64,000 bases of DNA from DASVRZ01 sp038228695 (GCA_038228695.1 JBBRPA010000013.1:1-64000), one strand, 5' to 3'. Numbered from the stretch's first letter, positions 8,531 through 18,048 are shown. Notes: generated from the sequence alone by a model not told the origin. Program-made: numbers and translations.

Positions 8531-9234
8531 ACGCTGGTTTCTCCATTCTCAACGCCAGACCGCTCGTCCGCAAGGGCTGGCGGTCTTGCTTTTTCGAGGC
8601 ACCACCACGCGACGACGACTCCGATCCACGCACCGAAACAGACGTCCGAAAGGTGATGCGCATCAATTATCATCCGGCTTAATGCCATTACGACCGCAGG
8701 GACGAACCAAAGCCACGCGGCAGGTCGGCGCCGCAATCCGAGCACAGCTAGAAAGCCGACCGCCGTCGCGGTGTGTCCGCTCGGGAACGACGCGAATTTA
8801 TTTTTGCCGAGAAGCCATTTCCCCTCGTGACGAAGTCCATACCAGCCGGGAGCAACCGCCTTGTTATTCGGACGAGTCCGGCCCGTGGTCAGACGCAGCG
8901 AATTGGCCGCTAGTCCCGCGAGCGTCGAGGCGATCATCATGAGCGCGACGAGGCGAAAGAGCGTCCTTCGTTTTTTCCACCAGGCCCAAACTAGAAACGG
9001 CAACGCCGACGCCATCAGCCATGGCCAATCGCCAAAATTGGAGATCACGCCCGCCACGTTTTTCAAACCCTTCGTCCGATGCTCTGCAAGGAAACGCATG
9101 GCCGCGTCATCGCAAAGAAATGTGAGCCCACAGAGTGCGCCGAGCGCGAGGAACAGGAGAATCGCCCCGCGGCGTTGCAGCCCGGCAGCGGTTTGCGTTT
9201 GCCTTGCGGCATTTTCCTCGTTAGGGCTGATCAT
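8527..9234 (-). CDS. PAP2-family membrane phosphatase
   Basis: 235 residues from ATG 9234. The longer in-frame start at 9288 would overlap the divergent glycosyltransferase gene. Several transmembrane helices carry the three phosphatase signatures: TTGRTRP, SFPSGHTA and SRMIIDAHHLSD. It dephosphorylates a lipid phosphate such as undecaprenyl-PP, phosphatidate or lipid A phosphate at the outer face of the inner membrane. Divergent pairing with a GT39 glycosyltransferase suits an envelope-lipid role. Confidence 0.88.
   Translation of the reverse strand: MISPNEENAARQTQTAAGLQRRGAILLFLALGALCGLTFLCDDAAMRFLAEHRTKGLKNVAGVISNFGDWPWLMASALPFLVWAWWKKRRTLFRLVALMMIASTLAGLAANSLRLTTGRTRPNNKAVAPGWYGLRHEGKWLLGKNKFASFPSGHTATAVGFLAVLGLRRRPAAWLWFVPAVVMALSRMIIDAHHLSDVCFGAWIGVVVAWWCLEKARPPALADERSGVENGETSV
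8557..8594 (+). terminator. Rho-independent terminator
   Basis: AGACCGC (8557-8563) pairs with GCGGTCT (8580-8586), followed by TGCTTTTT. It lies 26 nt after the stop of the small secreted protein gene and inside the 3' end of the opposing PAP2 coding sequence. Confidence 0.5.
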
Positions 9235-9271
9235 CCCGCCTTTGTAGCAGAATTCCCGGAAACCGCCACGC

Positions 9272-10696
9272 ATGACCGCCGATTTCATCTCCCGTCCAAC
9301 TTGGCGGCACTATCTCCTGCTCTTTTTTGCGGCGGCAGGATTCCACTTCGCGGGGACGTGGTCGTTGCCGTTGATCGACCGCGACGAACCGCGTTTCGCC
9401 GAGGCCTCGCGGGAAATGATCGAGCGGCAGGATTTCGTAGTGCCGTATTGCAACAACAAATACCGCTTCGACAAGCCTCCCCTCACCTATTGGTTGCAAA
9501 GTTCGGCTTACCGATTATTCGGCGAAAATGAAGCCGCCGCGCGCCTTCCATCCGTTCTCGCCGCCGCCGCGGTGGCCGTCATTTTGCTCGCTTGGGGCAG
9601 CCGCCTAAAAGATGCCTCGCTCGGCTGGAAAGCGGCGTTGATTTTTTCCACCAGCCTACAGGTCGCACTTCACGCGAAGGCCGCCGTCGCCGACATGCTC
9701 CTTGTCCTCTTCGTCACTCTAGCAGCGTGGGCCGGTTGGGAACTGGCACGGGCCGGTTCTCGAATCGTGCTCTGGTGGATGGTATTTTTCGGGGCGCTGG
9801 CCCTCGGATTTCTTGCCAAGGGCCCCGTGGCCTGGCTGCCACTCATCCCGGTGGCGCTCCGCATCCGTTCGGGAAAAATGGGCGCCAGTTTCCTTGGCGG
9901 AATCCTTCTCATGACCGGGCTCGTCGCGCTCTGGGGCGTCCCCGCCCTCGAGCGGACCAACGGGCAATTTTTCAACGTCGGTATCGGCAAACACGTCGTC
10001 GGACGGTCTGTCGCCACCATGGAGGGCCACGGGGCAAAAGGTCTGCTCGGTTATTTCGCCACTTTGCCATTTTATTTCGTGACCATTTTCGCTTCCTTCG
10101 CCCCTTGGTCGTGGTTTCTGCCTCGCCTCGCCCGCCATTGGAAGACCCTCCGGACGGGTGCCTGTGACCTCTACCTGCTGGGCCTAGTGGTTCTCTACTT
10201 CGGAGTTTTCACCCTCGTGAAAACCAAGTTGCCGCATTACACCCTGCCGGCCTTCCCCATGTTGGCCTTGCTGGTCGGCAACGCCCTTGGCCCGGGGCAA
10301 GTGCGCCGGTTCGCCATCGGCATGGCGGTCGTGTTGCTCACGCTGGCCCTCGCCGTTTTTCCCTTCGCCTCGCGACTTTTTCCCGCGCCTTCGCTCGCCG
10401 CCCAAAGCGCGTCCGTTTTGAAACCGGAAATGGAGTTCGCGAGCATCGATTTCGTTGAGCCCAGCCTTTATTGGTCGTTCCGCAAATACGTCCGCGGTTT
10501 CCATCGCGAGGTCGATCTCCGGAAAGCCCCCAAATGGATGGAAAAAAGCGGGCCACGTTTTTACATATTGCCCACGGATGAAATTGCCCGCGTGTTTCCG
10601 CAGCCCGATCCGGCCTGGAAAATTTTCCGCCATCGCGGGCTCAATTTCGCCAAGGGCACCCGCACGGATCTGACGATGTTAGTCAAGACCAACTAA
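9272..10696 (+). CDS. GT39/ArnT-like membrane glycosyltransferase
   Basis: 474 residues with about ten hydrophobic helices. The first periplasmic loop carries IDRDEPRFAEASREM, the acidic catalytic motif of ArnT/PMT glycosyltransferases, then FDKPPLTYWLQ. These enzymes move a sugar from a polyprenyl phosphate to lipid A or protein at the periplasmic face. The acceptor is not known. The gene is divergent from PAP2 with 37 nt between starts. Confidence 0.88.
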   Translation: MTADFISRPTWRHYLLLFFAAAGFHFAGTWSLPLIDRDEPRFAEASREMIERQDFVVPYCNNKYRFDKPPLTYWLQSSAYRLFGENEAAARLPSVLAAAAVAVILLAWGSRLKDASLGWKAALIFSTSLQVALHAKAAVADMLLVLFVTLAAWAGWELARAGSRIVLWWMVFFGALALGFLAKGPVAWLPLIPVALRIRSGKMGASFLGGILLMTGLVALWGVPALERTNGQFFNVGIGKHVVGRSVATMEGHGAKGLLGYFATLPFYFVTIFASFAPWSWFLPRLARHWKTLRTGACDLYLLGLVVLYFGVFTLVKTKLPHYTLPAFPMLALLVGNALGPGQVRRFAIGMAVVLLTLALAVFPFASRLFPAPSLAAQSASVLKPEMEFASIDFVEPSLYWSFRKYVRGFHREVDLRKAPKWMEKSGPRFYILPTDEIARVFPQPDPAWKIFRHRGLNFAKGTRTDLTMLVKTN

Positions 10697-10758
10697 CTCA
10701 GCTAACGCAGCAAGTTTTTCTCATTTCCCAAAGGCTGTCCACGGTGTATCGTCACTCC

Positions 10759-11430
10759 ATGAATCGTCTGCGGCTTCTCGCTGTCCTTTTTGTTTTCACG
10801 ACCTCTCTGCATGCCGATCTCGTCATCGTGCAAGACGTGGACGCGGTCGGCCAAAAACTCACCATGACCATGAAAACCAAAGGCTCTCTCATGCGCGTCG
10901 ATGTGAACCCGCAGATGAGCATGATTATCGACGGAGCAACCGGTGATATGAAAACCCTCATGCACGAGCAGAAAATGTTCATGACGATGAACGTGGAATC
11001 GATGAAGGGCATGATTGCCGCCGCCACGAAAACCACCGATCCTAACGTCAAGCCCATCATCAAGCCGCTCGGCAACCACGAAAAAATTAACGGCTTCGAC
11101 ACCGAGGAATATCTCATGACGCAGGGCGACGTGACCTCCCATCTCTGGATTGCAAAGAACCATCCGCACTACGAAGCGTTTGTGAAAGCGATGGAAACGA
11201 TGCGCAAAGGGCCGATCGGACAAATGAATCCACAGATGCAAATGGACATGAGCCAGCTTCCAGGCATGCCGTTGAAATCCATCGTGGAAATGAACGGCAA
11301 AACCACCGCAACAAGTATGATCCGGTCCGTCGATGAAACGGAATTGCCTCTAACCGATTTCGAAGCTCCCGCCGATTATAAAGTGTTCTCCATGCCTGCG
11401 ATGGGGCCCGCGAAACCCGATTCGCCATAA
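10759..11430 (+). CDS. Secreted DUF4412-type protein
   Basis: 223 residues from ATG 10759, giving a clean signal peptide (MNRLRLLAVLFVFTTSLHA). The upstream in-frame codon at 10744 adds five residues. The mature part alternates short beta strands and is very rich in Met. It ends with a segment typical of DUF4412 (SMIRSVDETELPLTDFEAP.. YKVF). It is presumably periplasmic with no known activity. The maf gene follows after 21 nt. Confidence 0.75.
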   Translation: MNRLRLLAVLFVFTTSLHADLVIVQDVDAVGQKLTMTMKTKGSLMRVDVNPQMSMIIDGATGDMKTLMHEQKMFMTMNVESMKGMIAAATKTTDPNVKPIIKPLGNHEKINGFDTEEYLMTQGDVTSHLWIAKNHPHYEAFVKAMETMRKGPIGQMNPQMQMDMSQLPGMPLKSIVEMNGKTTATSMIRSVDETELPLTDFEAPADYKVFSMPAMGPAKPDSP

Positions 11431-11451
11431 ACCAACGTCGGGAGGTTTCCC

Positions 11452-12015
11452 ATGGAACTCGTTCTCGCCTCCACCTCACCACGAAGAATCGACCTCCTCA
11501 CCGCGATGGGGAGACCCTTCCGCGTCGTCGCCCCCGGCTGTGAGGAAAGTGTCGCCGGCCATTTTACGCCCCGCGAACTCTCCCTCCTCAACGCCAAACG
11601 CAAATCCCACGCCGTCGCTGCGTTTGCCCCCACCGCAATCGTCATCGGCGCCGACACCGTCGTTGCGCTCGACGGCGAATGCATCGGCAAACCCGCCGAC
11701 CTGGACGAAGCCCGCCGAATGCTCCGCAAACTCAGCGGCCGCACGCATCAGGTCGTCACCAGCGTTTGGATTTCGCGCCTCCATCCGTTTCACATGGCCG
11801 CCTTCACGGAAATCAGCGACGTCACTTTTCGCCCCTTAAGTGCGCGCGAAATCGACGAGTATTTGAAAAAAATCGACCCGCTCGACAAGGCCGGTGGCTA
11901 TGCCGCGCAGGAGTTTCGCGATGAGATCATTTCGTCAATCGACGGCGCGCTCAGCAATGTCATCGGCCTGCCCACCGAGGCGCTTGAACCAGCACTCGAG
12001 AATTTTTACGACTGA
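11452..12015 (+). CDS. maf: Maf-family nucleotide pyrophosphatase
   Basis: 187 residues. It starts MELVLASTSPRRIDLL (the S.SPRR signature) and has a conserved GADTVVALDG and a DKAGGYAAQ block. It is a cytoplasmic house-cleaning enzyme that hydrolyses non-canonical or canonical NTPs to NMPs. The S/R and Q positions fit the YhdE-type dTTP/UTP pyrophosphatase group, but the subtype is inferred. GGAGG stands about 7 nt before the ATG. Confidence 0.92.
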   Translation: MELVLASTSPRRIDLLTAMGRPFRVVAPGCEESVAGHFTPRELSLLNAKRKSHAVAAFAPTAIVIGADTVVALDGECIGKPADLDEARRMLRKLSGRTHQVVTSVWISRLHPFHMAAFTEISDVTFRPLSAREIDEYLKKIDPLDKAGGYAAQEFRDEIISSIDGALSNVIGLPTEALEPALENFYD

Positions 12016-12021
12016 ACCTCG

Positions 12022-12876
12022 TTGGAACGGAAAATCCTCATTGTCGGCTGCGGCTACATCGGTCGCGAAGTCGCCCGCTTCTTCCACGATTCCGGTTGGT
12101 TAGTTAGCGCCTGGACGAGTTCGCCCGCCTCCGCCGCGCGCGAAGCCGAGTCTGGTTTCCGGGTTTCCGCCGTGGACATTCGCGATGCGGAACTCGTCCG
12201 CCGCATCGGGGAACGGGACGGCCCCTTCGATTGGGTAGTGAACTGCGTTAGCTCGGGCGGCGGCGATGCGGAACGCTACCGCGAAATCTATCTGAACGGC
12301 ACTACTAACATTCTCCGTTCCCTCGTTTTCGGCCGGATCCTTTACACGAGCAGCACCTCCGTTTACGGACAAACCGACGGCAGCGAAGTCACCGAAGAAA
12401 GCCCGACGGAAACCTCCACCGCCACCGGGCGAATCCTGCGCGAGACCGAAGAGTTGGTCCTCGCCCGAGGCGGCATCGTCACCCGACTAGCTGGCATTTA
12501 CGGTCCTAGCCGCGGCGCGATGCTGCGGCGTTTCCAAGCTGGCGAATCCACTCTCGATGGCGACGGCGAACGCTGGCTGAACACGATCCATCGCGATGAC
12601 GCCGTAGCCGCCATCGCCGACCTCATTTCAACCGAATCCGCGACCGGACTCTACAACGTGGCCGACAACGGCGGCATCACCCAGCTAGCGGCCTTCAAAT
12701 TCCTCGCCAAAAAACTCAAGCGTCCCCTCCCGCCATCCGTCCCGCCGAATCCGGCACGCAAACGCGGCTTTTCCAACAAACAAGTTTCCAACGCTAAATT
12801 GCGCCATCTCGGCTGGACCGCACAATTCCCCACTTTCCTCGACGGTCTCTCCGCTCCACTCTCGCATGCTGAATAA
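12022..12876 (+). CDS. NAD-dependent epimerase/dehydratase-like (YeeZ-type) protein
   Basis: 284 residues starting at TTG 12022, six bases after the maf stop. An N-terminal Rossmann motif ILIVGCGYIG is followed by an extended-SDR core with SSTSVYGQTDG. The usual YxxxK is not evident, as in YeeZ-type proteins. A Lys/Arg-rich C-terminus follows. Substrate unknown. The last 83 nt overlap the opposing ATP-grasp gene tail-to-tail. Confidence 0.75.
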   Translation: MERKILIVGCGYIGREVARFFHDSGWLVSAWTSSPASAAREAESGFRVSAVDIRDAELVRRIGERDGPFDWVVNCVSSGGGDAERYREIYLNGTTNILRSLVFGRILYTSSTSVYGQTDGSEVTEESPTETSTATGRILRETEELVLARGGIVTRLAGIYGPSRGAMLRRFQAGESTLDGDGERWLNTIHRDDAVAAIADLISTESATGLYNVADNGGITQLAAFKFLAKKLKRPLPPSVPPNPARKRGFSNKQVSNAKLRHLGWTAQFPTFLDGLSAPLSHAE

Positions 12877-13711
12877 TACATCTTAGTGCCGCTCGCAGAT
12901 CTTCCACACTTCCCTCGCACATCAAAGAACCTCCCAATCGGGGGTTGATCTCAAAAACGACGATTTTCCCTTGGGCATCTAACAGAAAATCGAAATTGCA
13001 CGGTCCTGAAAATTCTAACGGCTGTAAAAATGTTTCTAGCTCACTAACAAACGACGACGGCATTTCAACGCGTTTGGGAAATTTGGCCGTGATTGATCTC
13101 CGAATCACTCGTGCCTCTTCATGTTCGTAAACATAGACGCAGTGCCACAAAACCCGACCCTTTTTACAAACGCAATACGCCGCATATTGCCGCAACGAAG
13201 GAATAAATCTCTGCACAATATATGGCGCCCGAACAAATATTTTTCGCGCCAATACTTCCTTGGCCTCTTCGAGTGACAAGACAATTTCAATCCCGTTTCC
13301 TGCGTTTAAATTCGTCCGTTTTATAACGCAGGGAAAACTGGCCTCTTCGATGGAGCGAAATATTTCCGGAGAACGATCCTCGCAGCCGATCGAACGCACG
13401 TAATCCGCAAAGACCGCCTTATCCCGCAACGTTTTCAACGCCTTATCACTCGGAGCCAATGTCCTAAAATCACCCGGGCGCGACGCGATATGATCCTCCA
13501 TTAACGGAATCACCACCGTCCGCATTTTACGATTTTTCCTAGCAGGTATTTCGTTCGCTTTCTGAACCTGCAACACCTCCCCAACCTCGGATGTTTTTTC
13601 CCAAACCGCCGCCTCGGGAGCCAGTGCGCGCATCCACTCGCGGCTATGCGCCCCAAAAATCACCACACGAACCCTCCGTTTTCGAAAAAGTCCGCGTAAC
13701 CACAACAACAT
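12794..13711 (-). CDS. ATP-grasp ligase-like protein on a low-GC patch
   Basis: 305 residues. The ATP-grasp core is visible: PCVIKRTNLNAGNGIE (nucleotide-binding loop), APYIVQRFI (hinge) and the metal/ATP-binding VVFEINPRLGGSL near residue 255. Such enzymes join a carboxylate to an amine or thiol with acyl-phosphate chemistry; no substrate can be proposed. The gene is single, clearly more AT-rich than its neighbours, and its 3' end runs 83 nt into the epimerase gene. Both points suggest lateral acquisition. Confidence 0.75.
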   Translation of the reverse strand: MLLWLRGLFRKRRVRVVIFGAHSREWMRALAPEAAVWEKTSEVGEVLQVQKANEIPARKNRKMRTVVIPLMEDHIASRPGDFRTLAPSDKALKTLRDKAVFADYVRSIGCEDRSPEIFRSIEEASFPCVIKRTNLNAGNGIEIVLSLEEAKEVLARKIFVRAPYIVQRFIPSLRQYAAYCVCKKGRVLWHCVYVYEHEEARVIRRSITAKFPKRVEMPSSFVSELETFLQPLEFSGPCNFDFLLDAQGKIVVFEINPRLGGSLMCEGSVEDLRAALRCIIQHARVERRDRRGKWGIVRSSRDGAI

Positions 13712-13726
13712 CGCCTTTTCTATTCA

Positions 13727-13760
13727 GATAGAATCCAACACGGCGATAGAATTTTTATCG
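13727..13760. promoter_or_regulatory. Direct repeats GATAGAAT and a small palindrome upstream of the ATP-grasp gene
   Basis: GATAGAAT occurs at 13727-13734 and again at 13745-13752, 18 bp apart. The second copy lies in a CGATA..TATCG inverted repeat (13744-13760). Position 15-50 nt before the ATP-grasp start suggests an operator or promoter element. No cognate regulator is evident. Confidence 0.3.
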
Positions 13761-13801
13761 CTGCCTAATTCACTGATGAGAGGGCAACCCAGGATCGGCG
13801 T

Positions 13802-14914
13802 TTATTCGAGCCGGCCTTCGATCAATCCTAAAGGAAGCGCGGCGGGTTGCTCGGGTTTGGACTCGATGGTGACACTCTGTTTCGAATCGGAGGATTTCTC
13901 GAAGGCGTGCATCACTTCTAGGGCGTGGTAGGCAAGCGCGCCACTTGAGCGATGCGGATGTTTTCCGCCGCTGAGAATCGCGTAGGCCATGTCGGCTGCA
14001 CCGATGCTGCGACTGTTTTCCGCATACTTGTGGCTGAGGGCCTGCTCGCGCCATTCACCGGAAGTCGGGGTCCACACTTCGACAGGTCCGCCAAAGGTGT
14101 TAGGATCGGGCACCTTCATCGATCCTTCGGTGCCGTAGAGTTCAATCGGAGAGTGTCCGTGACGTCGGACATCGAAAGAGATCGTCATCGTTACCACCGC
14201 ACCGGAGTGGAACGTAAGCGTGCCAGAGCAATGAGTCGGAACTGAAACCGGGAGAATTTTTCCAAACTGTTCCTTGCAGGTGGCGATCCGCTCCGCATAG
14301 GCCCGACTGGTCACCGCGATGACTTCCTTCACCGGGCCTAGGAGATGAACTAGCGCCGTGATGTAGTAGGGGCCCATGTCGAACATGGGACCTGCGCCTT
14401 GTTCATAAAAGAACGCGGGGTTCGGATGCCAGCTTTCCGGGCCACTTGCCAACATGAAGGCAGTGCCGCTAACCACTTTGCCGATCCAGCCGTCATCGAC
14501 GATTTTGCGACTGGTCTGAAGTCCGGCCCCGAGAAACGTATCGGGCGCGCAGCCAACCATAAGGCCTTTTTCCTTGGCGAGATCGATGACTTGCTTGGCG
14601 TCTTTGAGGTGCACGGCCAGCGGTTTCTCACAATGCACGTGTTTGCCAGCATTCAGCGCGGCCAGACTCACCTCTGCGTGGACAGCCGGGATTGTTAGGT
14701 TAATGACTAGATCAACGTCCGGATTGGCGAGCAATTCCTCGACCGTTTGGGCGAGGCAGGCGTTTTCCGTTGCTTTCACAACAGCAGCTTCCATGTTTAA
14801 ATCCGCACAGGCAACGACTTCGAGAATCTCGAACATTTTAGCACCGTTAAAGTAGGCCTGCGAAATGTTACCGCAGCCGATGATCCCGATTCTGATTTTT
14901 GATTTTGTTGCCAT
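13802..14914 (-). CDS. Gfo/Idh/MocA-family oxidoreductase
   Basis: 370 residues. The N-terminal Rossmann fold begins IRIGIIGCGNISQAYFNG. The family signature EKPLAVHL (Lys-containing catalytic loop) is near residue 95, followed by the C-terminal alpha/beta substrate domain. It is an NAD(P)-dependent dehydrogenase acting on a sugar, inositol or sugar acid. The sugar isomerase gene is directly upstream (15 nt) and an AraC regulator is divergent, so a small sugar-catabolic unit is likely. Confidence 0.9.
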   Translation of the reverse strand: MATKSKIRIGIIGCGNISQAYFNGAKMFEILEVVACADLNMEAAVVKATENACLAQTVEELLANPDVDLVINLTIPAVHAEVSLAALNAGKHVHCEKPLAVHLKDAKQVIDLAKEKGLMVGCAPDTFLGAGLQTSRKIVDDGWIGKVVSGTAFMLASGPESWHPNPAFFYEQGAGPMFDMGPYYITALVHLLGPVKEVIAVTSRAYAERIATCKEQFGKILPVSVPTHCSGTLTFHSGAVVTMTISFDVRRHGHSPIELYGTEGSMKVPDPNTFGGPVEVWTPTSGEWREQALSHKYAENSRSIGAADMAYAILSGGKHPHRSSGALAYHALEVMHAFEKSSDSKQSVTIESKPEQPAALPLGLIEGRLE

Positions 14915-14929
14915 AAAAGAGATAATTAA

Positions 14930-15745
14930 TTATTTTTTTCCGTGAGCGATGCCGGCGCGGGTTAGGTAGTTATAACTTTCCTCAATCGCTTTCATCATGT
15001 TGCCAGCGTAGCTGTCGAGTTCGACGGCAATGTATTGGGCGTAAGTCGCGGCCTTGGACGCCGCTAGAAGATCCACCTGACCAGTGCCGGCGGGAAGGAA
15101 CGGAGAGGAATTGCTGACCATAATCTTGCCGTCCGCAGTCTCGGCTTCAGTGAAGACATCGTCACCGCAAACCATACCGTCCTTGAAGTGCAGGGCCTTG
15201 CCGCGGACGCCGATCTCTTTGAGGAAAGCCACGGGGTCGAGTCCCGCCTTGGCAACCCAAAACACATCGGCTTCCCAGAGCACGGTGTCCGGCGTATTCT
15301 CCAAAAAGATCTGATAGCCGGGACGTCCATCGACTTCGATCAGGTCCCAATCATGGTTGTGGTAGCCGATCTGCAAACCCTGCGCAGAGGCATTTGCGGC
15401 GGCCTCGCAGTAGAGTTCCGCAGTGGCCTTGATGGCATCGGCTGAGATGAAATTGGCCTTAAACTCAGGCGGACAGCCGGTGATGATCACTTGGTGACCA
15501 AGGAGCAAGGCGTCCTCAATGATCTGGTTTTTGGTTTCTCCGATCGGAAGCGCTCCATGGCAGGTAGGTGCTTGGAGGCCGAGCTCCTGAAAAAGTTTCG
15601 CAGCCTGCGCTGGAGAGGAACCAGGAAAACCCGCCGGTTCCACACAACCAAAGCCCATCGCAGCGATCGCGCGGATGGTGCCTTCGTAGTCGGCGGCAGC
15701 TTGTTCTCTAACGCTGTAAAGTTGGACGGTAATCTGTGGGGTCAT
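14930..15745 (-). CDS. Sugar phosphate isomerase/epimerase (xylose-isomerase-like TIM barrel)
   Basis: 271 residues. AP-endonuclease-2-like TIM barrel with metal ligands in GYHNHDWD, ALHFKDG and AVELDSY. The family covers IolE/IolI, hydroxypyruvate isomerase and ketose 3-epimerases. No signal peptide is seen, so it is cytoplasmic. It is first in the operon with the Gfo/Idh/MocA gene. Confidence 0.9.
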   Translation of the reverse strand: MTPQITVQLYSVREQAAADYEGTIRAIAAMGFGCVEPAGFPGSSPAQAAKLFQELGLQAPTCHGALPIGETKNQIIEDALLLGHQVIITGCPPEFKANFISADAIKATAELYCEAAANASAQGLQIGYHNHDWDLIEVDGRPGYQIFLENTPDTVLWEADVFWVAKAGLDPVAFLKEIGVRGKALHFKDGMVCGDDVFTEAETADGKIMVSNSSPFLPAGTGQVDLLAASKAATYAQYIAVELDSYAGNMMKAIEESYNYLTRAGIAHGKK

Positions 15746-15841
15746 ATTTTTGGAGAATCGATGCAGTTGATTAAAACAATGGAAGTTCTTGCGATTTGAG
15801 GAGATTATCAGGATAGTTTTCCGACGAAATTGACAAAAACT
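15746..15841. promoter_or_regulatory. Divergent control region between sugar genes and AraC regulator
   Basis: A 96-bp AT-rich spacer between the isomerase start (15745) and the AraC start (15842). It must hold the promoters of both units and is the natural place for AraC-type half-sites. I could not define an unambiguous -10/-35 or operator. Confidence 0.4.
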
Positions 15842-16627
15842 ATGAAAAATGGTTCTGGAATGAGAACGTCGCTGGAAGCGGTCGGATATTTCTTCAGCGG
15901 ACCGGGTGGCGCACCGAGCGCTTTTACCATTCCGGCGAACACGCTTTTATTTGAAATGATCACCGAGGGCGCGGTCTATGCGCCGAGCGGGGACTCGCTG
16001 CACGGCGTGGGGACCGTGTTTGTGCATCACCCCGGAGAACAAACGATTTCCCGGACCAAGGGAGACGGCCATTACGCTTGTATGGTGGCCCGGTTTCGAC
16101 TCAACCGTGTGCCGCAGGATGTCGGATGGCTGCGATTTTTTCAGTGGGCTCATACGGAAGCGGCGCTGCGGTTCTCGGAGGAGATGCTCTTTGCTTTTCA
16201 CCAGACAGATCTCGATCGGCAGGTGCTGGGCGATTTGATCTGGAGCCAGTTCCGTTTTCAATTGGAAGACTTCCGGCGTCAGGCGAGGAATCAGGAAATT
16301 CCACCCCGTGTGGCAGTCGTGTTGACCTATCTGGAAAAAAATTATGCCAAATCAATCGGGATCGAAGATCTTGCGGCACGAGTGGGCCTGAGCGCCTCCC
16401 ATCTCCATTCGGAATTTCGCGACCATGTGAGAATGACGCCGCATCAGCATCTCATCCAACTGAGAATGCGGGCGGCGAGGCATCGTTTGGTGACGTCAAC
16501 GGATCCCGTCAAATCCATCGCGTTGGACGTTGGCTATGCTAACACGGAGAACTTCTGCCGGGCCTTCCGAAAACATTACGGACTCACTGCAGCGGCCTAC
16601 CGTCGAAAATTCATGCCTCACACGTGA
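15842..16627 (+). CDS. AraC-family transcriptional regulator
   Basis: 261 residues from ATG 15842; a TTG at 15830 would add four residues. The N-terminal half is a cupin-like effector domain (IPANTLLFEMITEGAVYAP). The C-terminal third has the two AraC helix-turn-helix motifs: IGIEDLAARVGLSASHLHSE and VKSIALDVGYANTENFCRAF. By position it probably activates the divergent isomerase/oxidoreductase genes in response to a sugar. Confidence 0.92.
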   Translation: MKNGSGMRTSLEAVGYFFSGPGGAPSAFTIPANTLLFEMITEGAVYAPSGDSLHGVGTVFVHHPGEQTISRTKGDGHYACMVARFRLNRVPQDVGWLRFFQWAHTEAALRFSEEMLFAFHQTDLDRQVLGDLIWSQFRFQLEDFRRQARNQEIPPRVAVVLTYLEKNYAKSIGIEDLAARVGLSASHLHSEFRDHVRMTPHQHLIQLRMRAARHRLVTSTDPVKSIALDVGYANTENFCRAFRKHYGLTAAAYRRKFMPHT

Positions 16628-16752
16628 GACTGATTTGCGGAACCAAAACATCCCCATTTTCTCGCCCCGCCAATTTGTCTTGTGGCTCGACGCTATTTGA
16701 CGGGCTTTTTGGTTGAGTCCGGTCTTTTTCTGCCGAAGATAGGAGCTCTTCA

Positions 16753-18039
16753 ATGCACTCTTTCCAATACCAAAACGGACGTCTCGTTTGCGAAAACGTC
16801 GATCTCGAGACCCTTGCCCACGAGCACGGCACCCCACTTTACGTTTACTCGTCTGCCACCATTCTTGACCACTACCGCCGACTCGATGCGGCCATGGAAA
16901 CGCTGCCGCATCAGATTTGCTATGCGGTCAAGGCCAACTCCAATCTCGCCGTCCTCGCGCTCCTCGCCAAGGAAGGCAGTGGTTTTGACATCGTTTCCGG
17001 CGGCGAACTTTTTCGCGTGTTGAAGGCCGGCGGCGCGGCGGCAAAATGCACCTTCGCTGGGGTCGGCAAAACCACCGAGGAAATCGAATACGGCCTTCGC
17101 GAGGGCATTTATAGTTTCAACGTAGAATCGGAGGCTGAGTTGCTCCGGATTAACGAAATCGCCCAACGCCTGAACCTGCGCGCGCCCGTCGCCATTCGCG
17201 TCAACCCCAATGTCGAAGCCGGGACGCACAAATACATTTCCACCGGCAAGAGCGACAACAAGTTCGGCATCGACATCGAACGCGTCCGCGACGTTTATGC
17301 CGCCGCCGCTAACCTGCCGCACCTCCACCTGCGCGGCGTCCAGATGCACATCGGCTCGCAAATCACCAAAAGCGGCCCATTTGCAGCCGCCGTAACGAAG
17401 ATGCTTCCGCTCGTGGCCGATCTGCAACGCGAACACGGGATTGAATTTTTCAGCATTGGCGGTGGCCTCGGCATCGTTTACCACGACTCGATCGGGGCCG
17501 GTCAGGAAGCTTGGTGGAAACAAGAGGAATCGCCCGCGATCACAATCGAGGAATATGCCCAATCCGTCGTGCCGCTTCTGAAAAATCTCCCTGTAAAAAT
17601 CCTCTTCGAGCCAGGTCGCCTGATCGTTGGCAACGCCGGGGTGCTCCTCACGGCAGTCCAATTTGTGAAACAGGGCGCGAGCAAAAAATTCGTCATTGTG
17701 GACGCCGGGATGAACGACCTGATCCGCCCCGCGCTGTATCAGGGTTATCACGAAGTGGTCCCGCTCCGCCAGCCGGAGGACGCAATCACCGAGCGAATCG
17801 ACCTCGTCGGGCCGGTCTGTGAAAGCGGTGATTTTTTTGCCCAAGATCGCGATGTTGCTCAGCTTGGCCAAGGTGAACTGGTCGCTCTCATGAGCGCCGG
17901 AGCCTACGGTTTTGCCATGGCCTCGAATTACAACTCGCGGCCTCGCCCGGCGGAAATCATGATCACCGGAGACGCGGCCAAAGTCGTCCGCAGGCGCGAA
18001 TCCCTCGACGAAATCATCGCCGGCGAATCTATTTCCTAA
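16753..18039 (+). CDS. lysA: Diaminopimelate decarboxylase
   Basis: 428 residues. Type III PLP barrel with the Schiff-base lysine in CYAVKANSN (Lys60). It also has the HIGSQI motif, the FSIGGGLG phosphate loop, FEPGR, and the C-terminal cysteine-containing GPVCESGD active-site block from the partner subunit. It converts meso-DAP to lysine in the cytoplasm. AGGAG lies 7 nt before the ATG. The ThuA gene follows after 9 nt. Confidence 0.95.
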   Translation: MHSFQYQNGRLVCENVDLETLAHEHGTPLYVYSSATILDHYRRLDAAMETLPHQICYAVKANSNLAVLALLAKEGSGFDIVSGGELFRVLKAGGAAAKCTFAGVGKTTEEIEYGLREGIYSFNVESEAELLRINEIAQRLNLRAPVAIRVNPNVEAGTHKYISTGKSDNKFGIDIERVRDVYAAAANLPHLHLRGVQMHIGSQITKSGPFAAAVTKMLPLVADLQREHGIEFFSIGGGLGIVYHDSIGAGQEAWWKQEESPAITIEEYAQSVVPLLKNLPVKILFEPGRLIVGNAGVLLTAVQFVKQGASKKFVIVDAGMNDLIRPALYQGYHEVVPLRQPEDAITERIDLVGPVCESGDFFAQDRDVAQLGQGELVALMSAGAYGFAMASNYNSRPRPAEIMITGDAAKVVRRRESLDEIIAGESIS

Positions 18040-18048
18040 AATCCTAAC

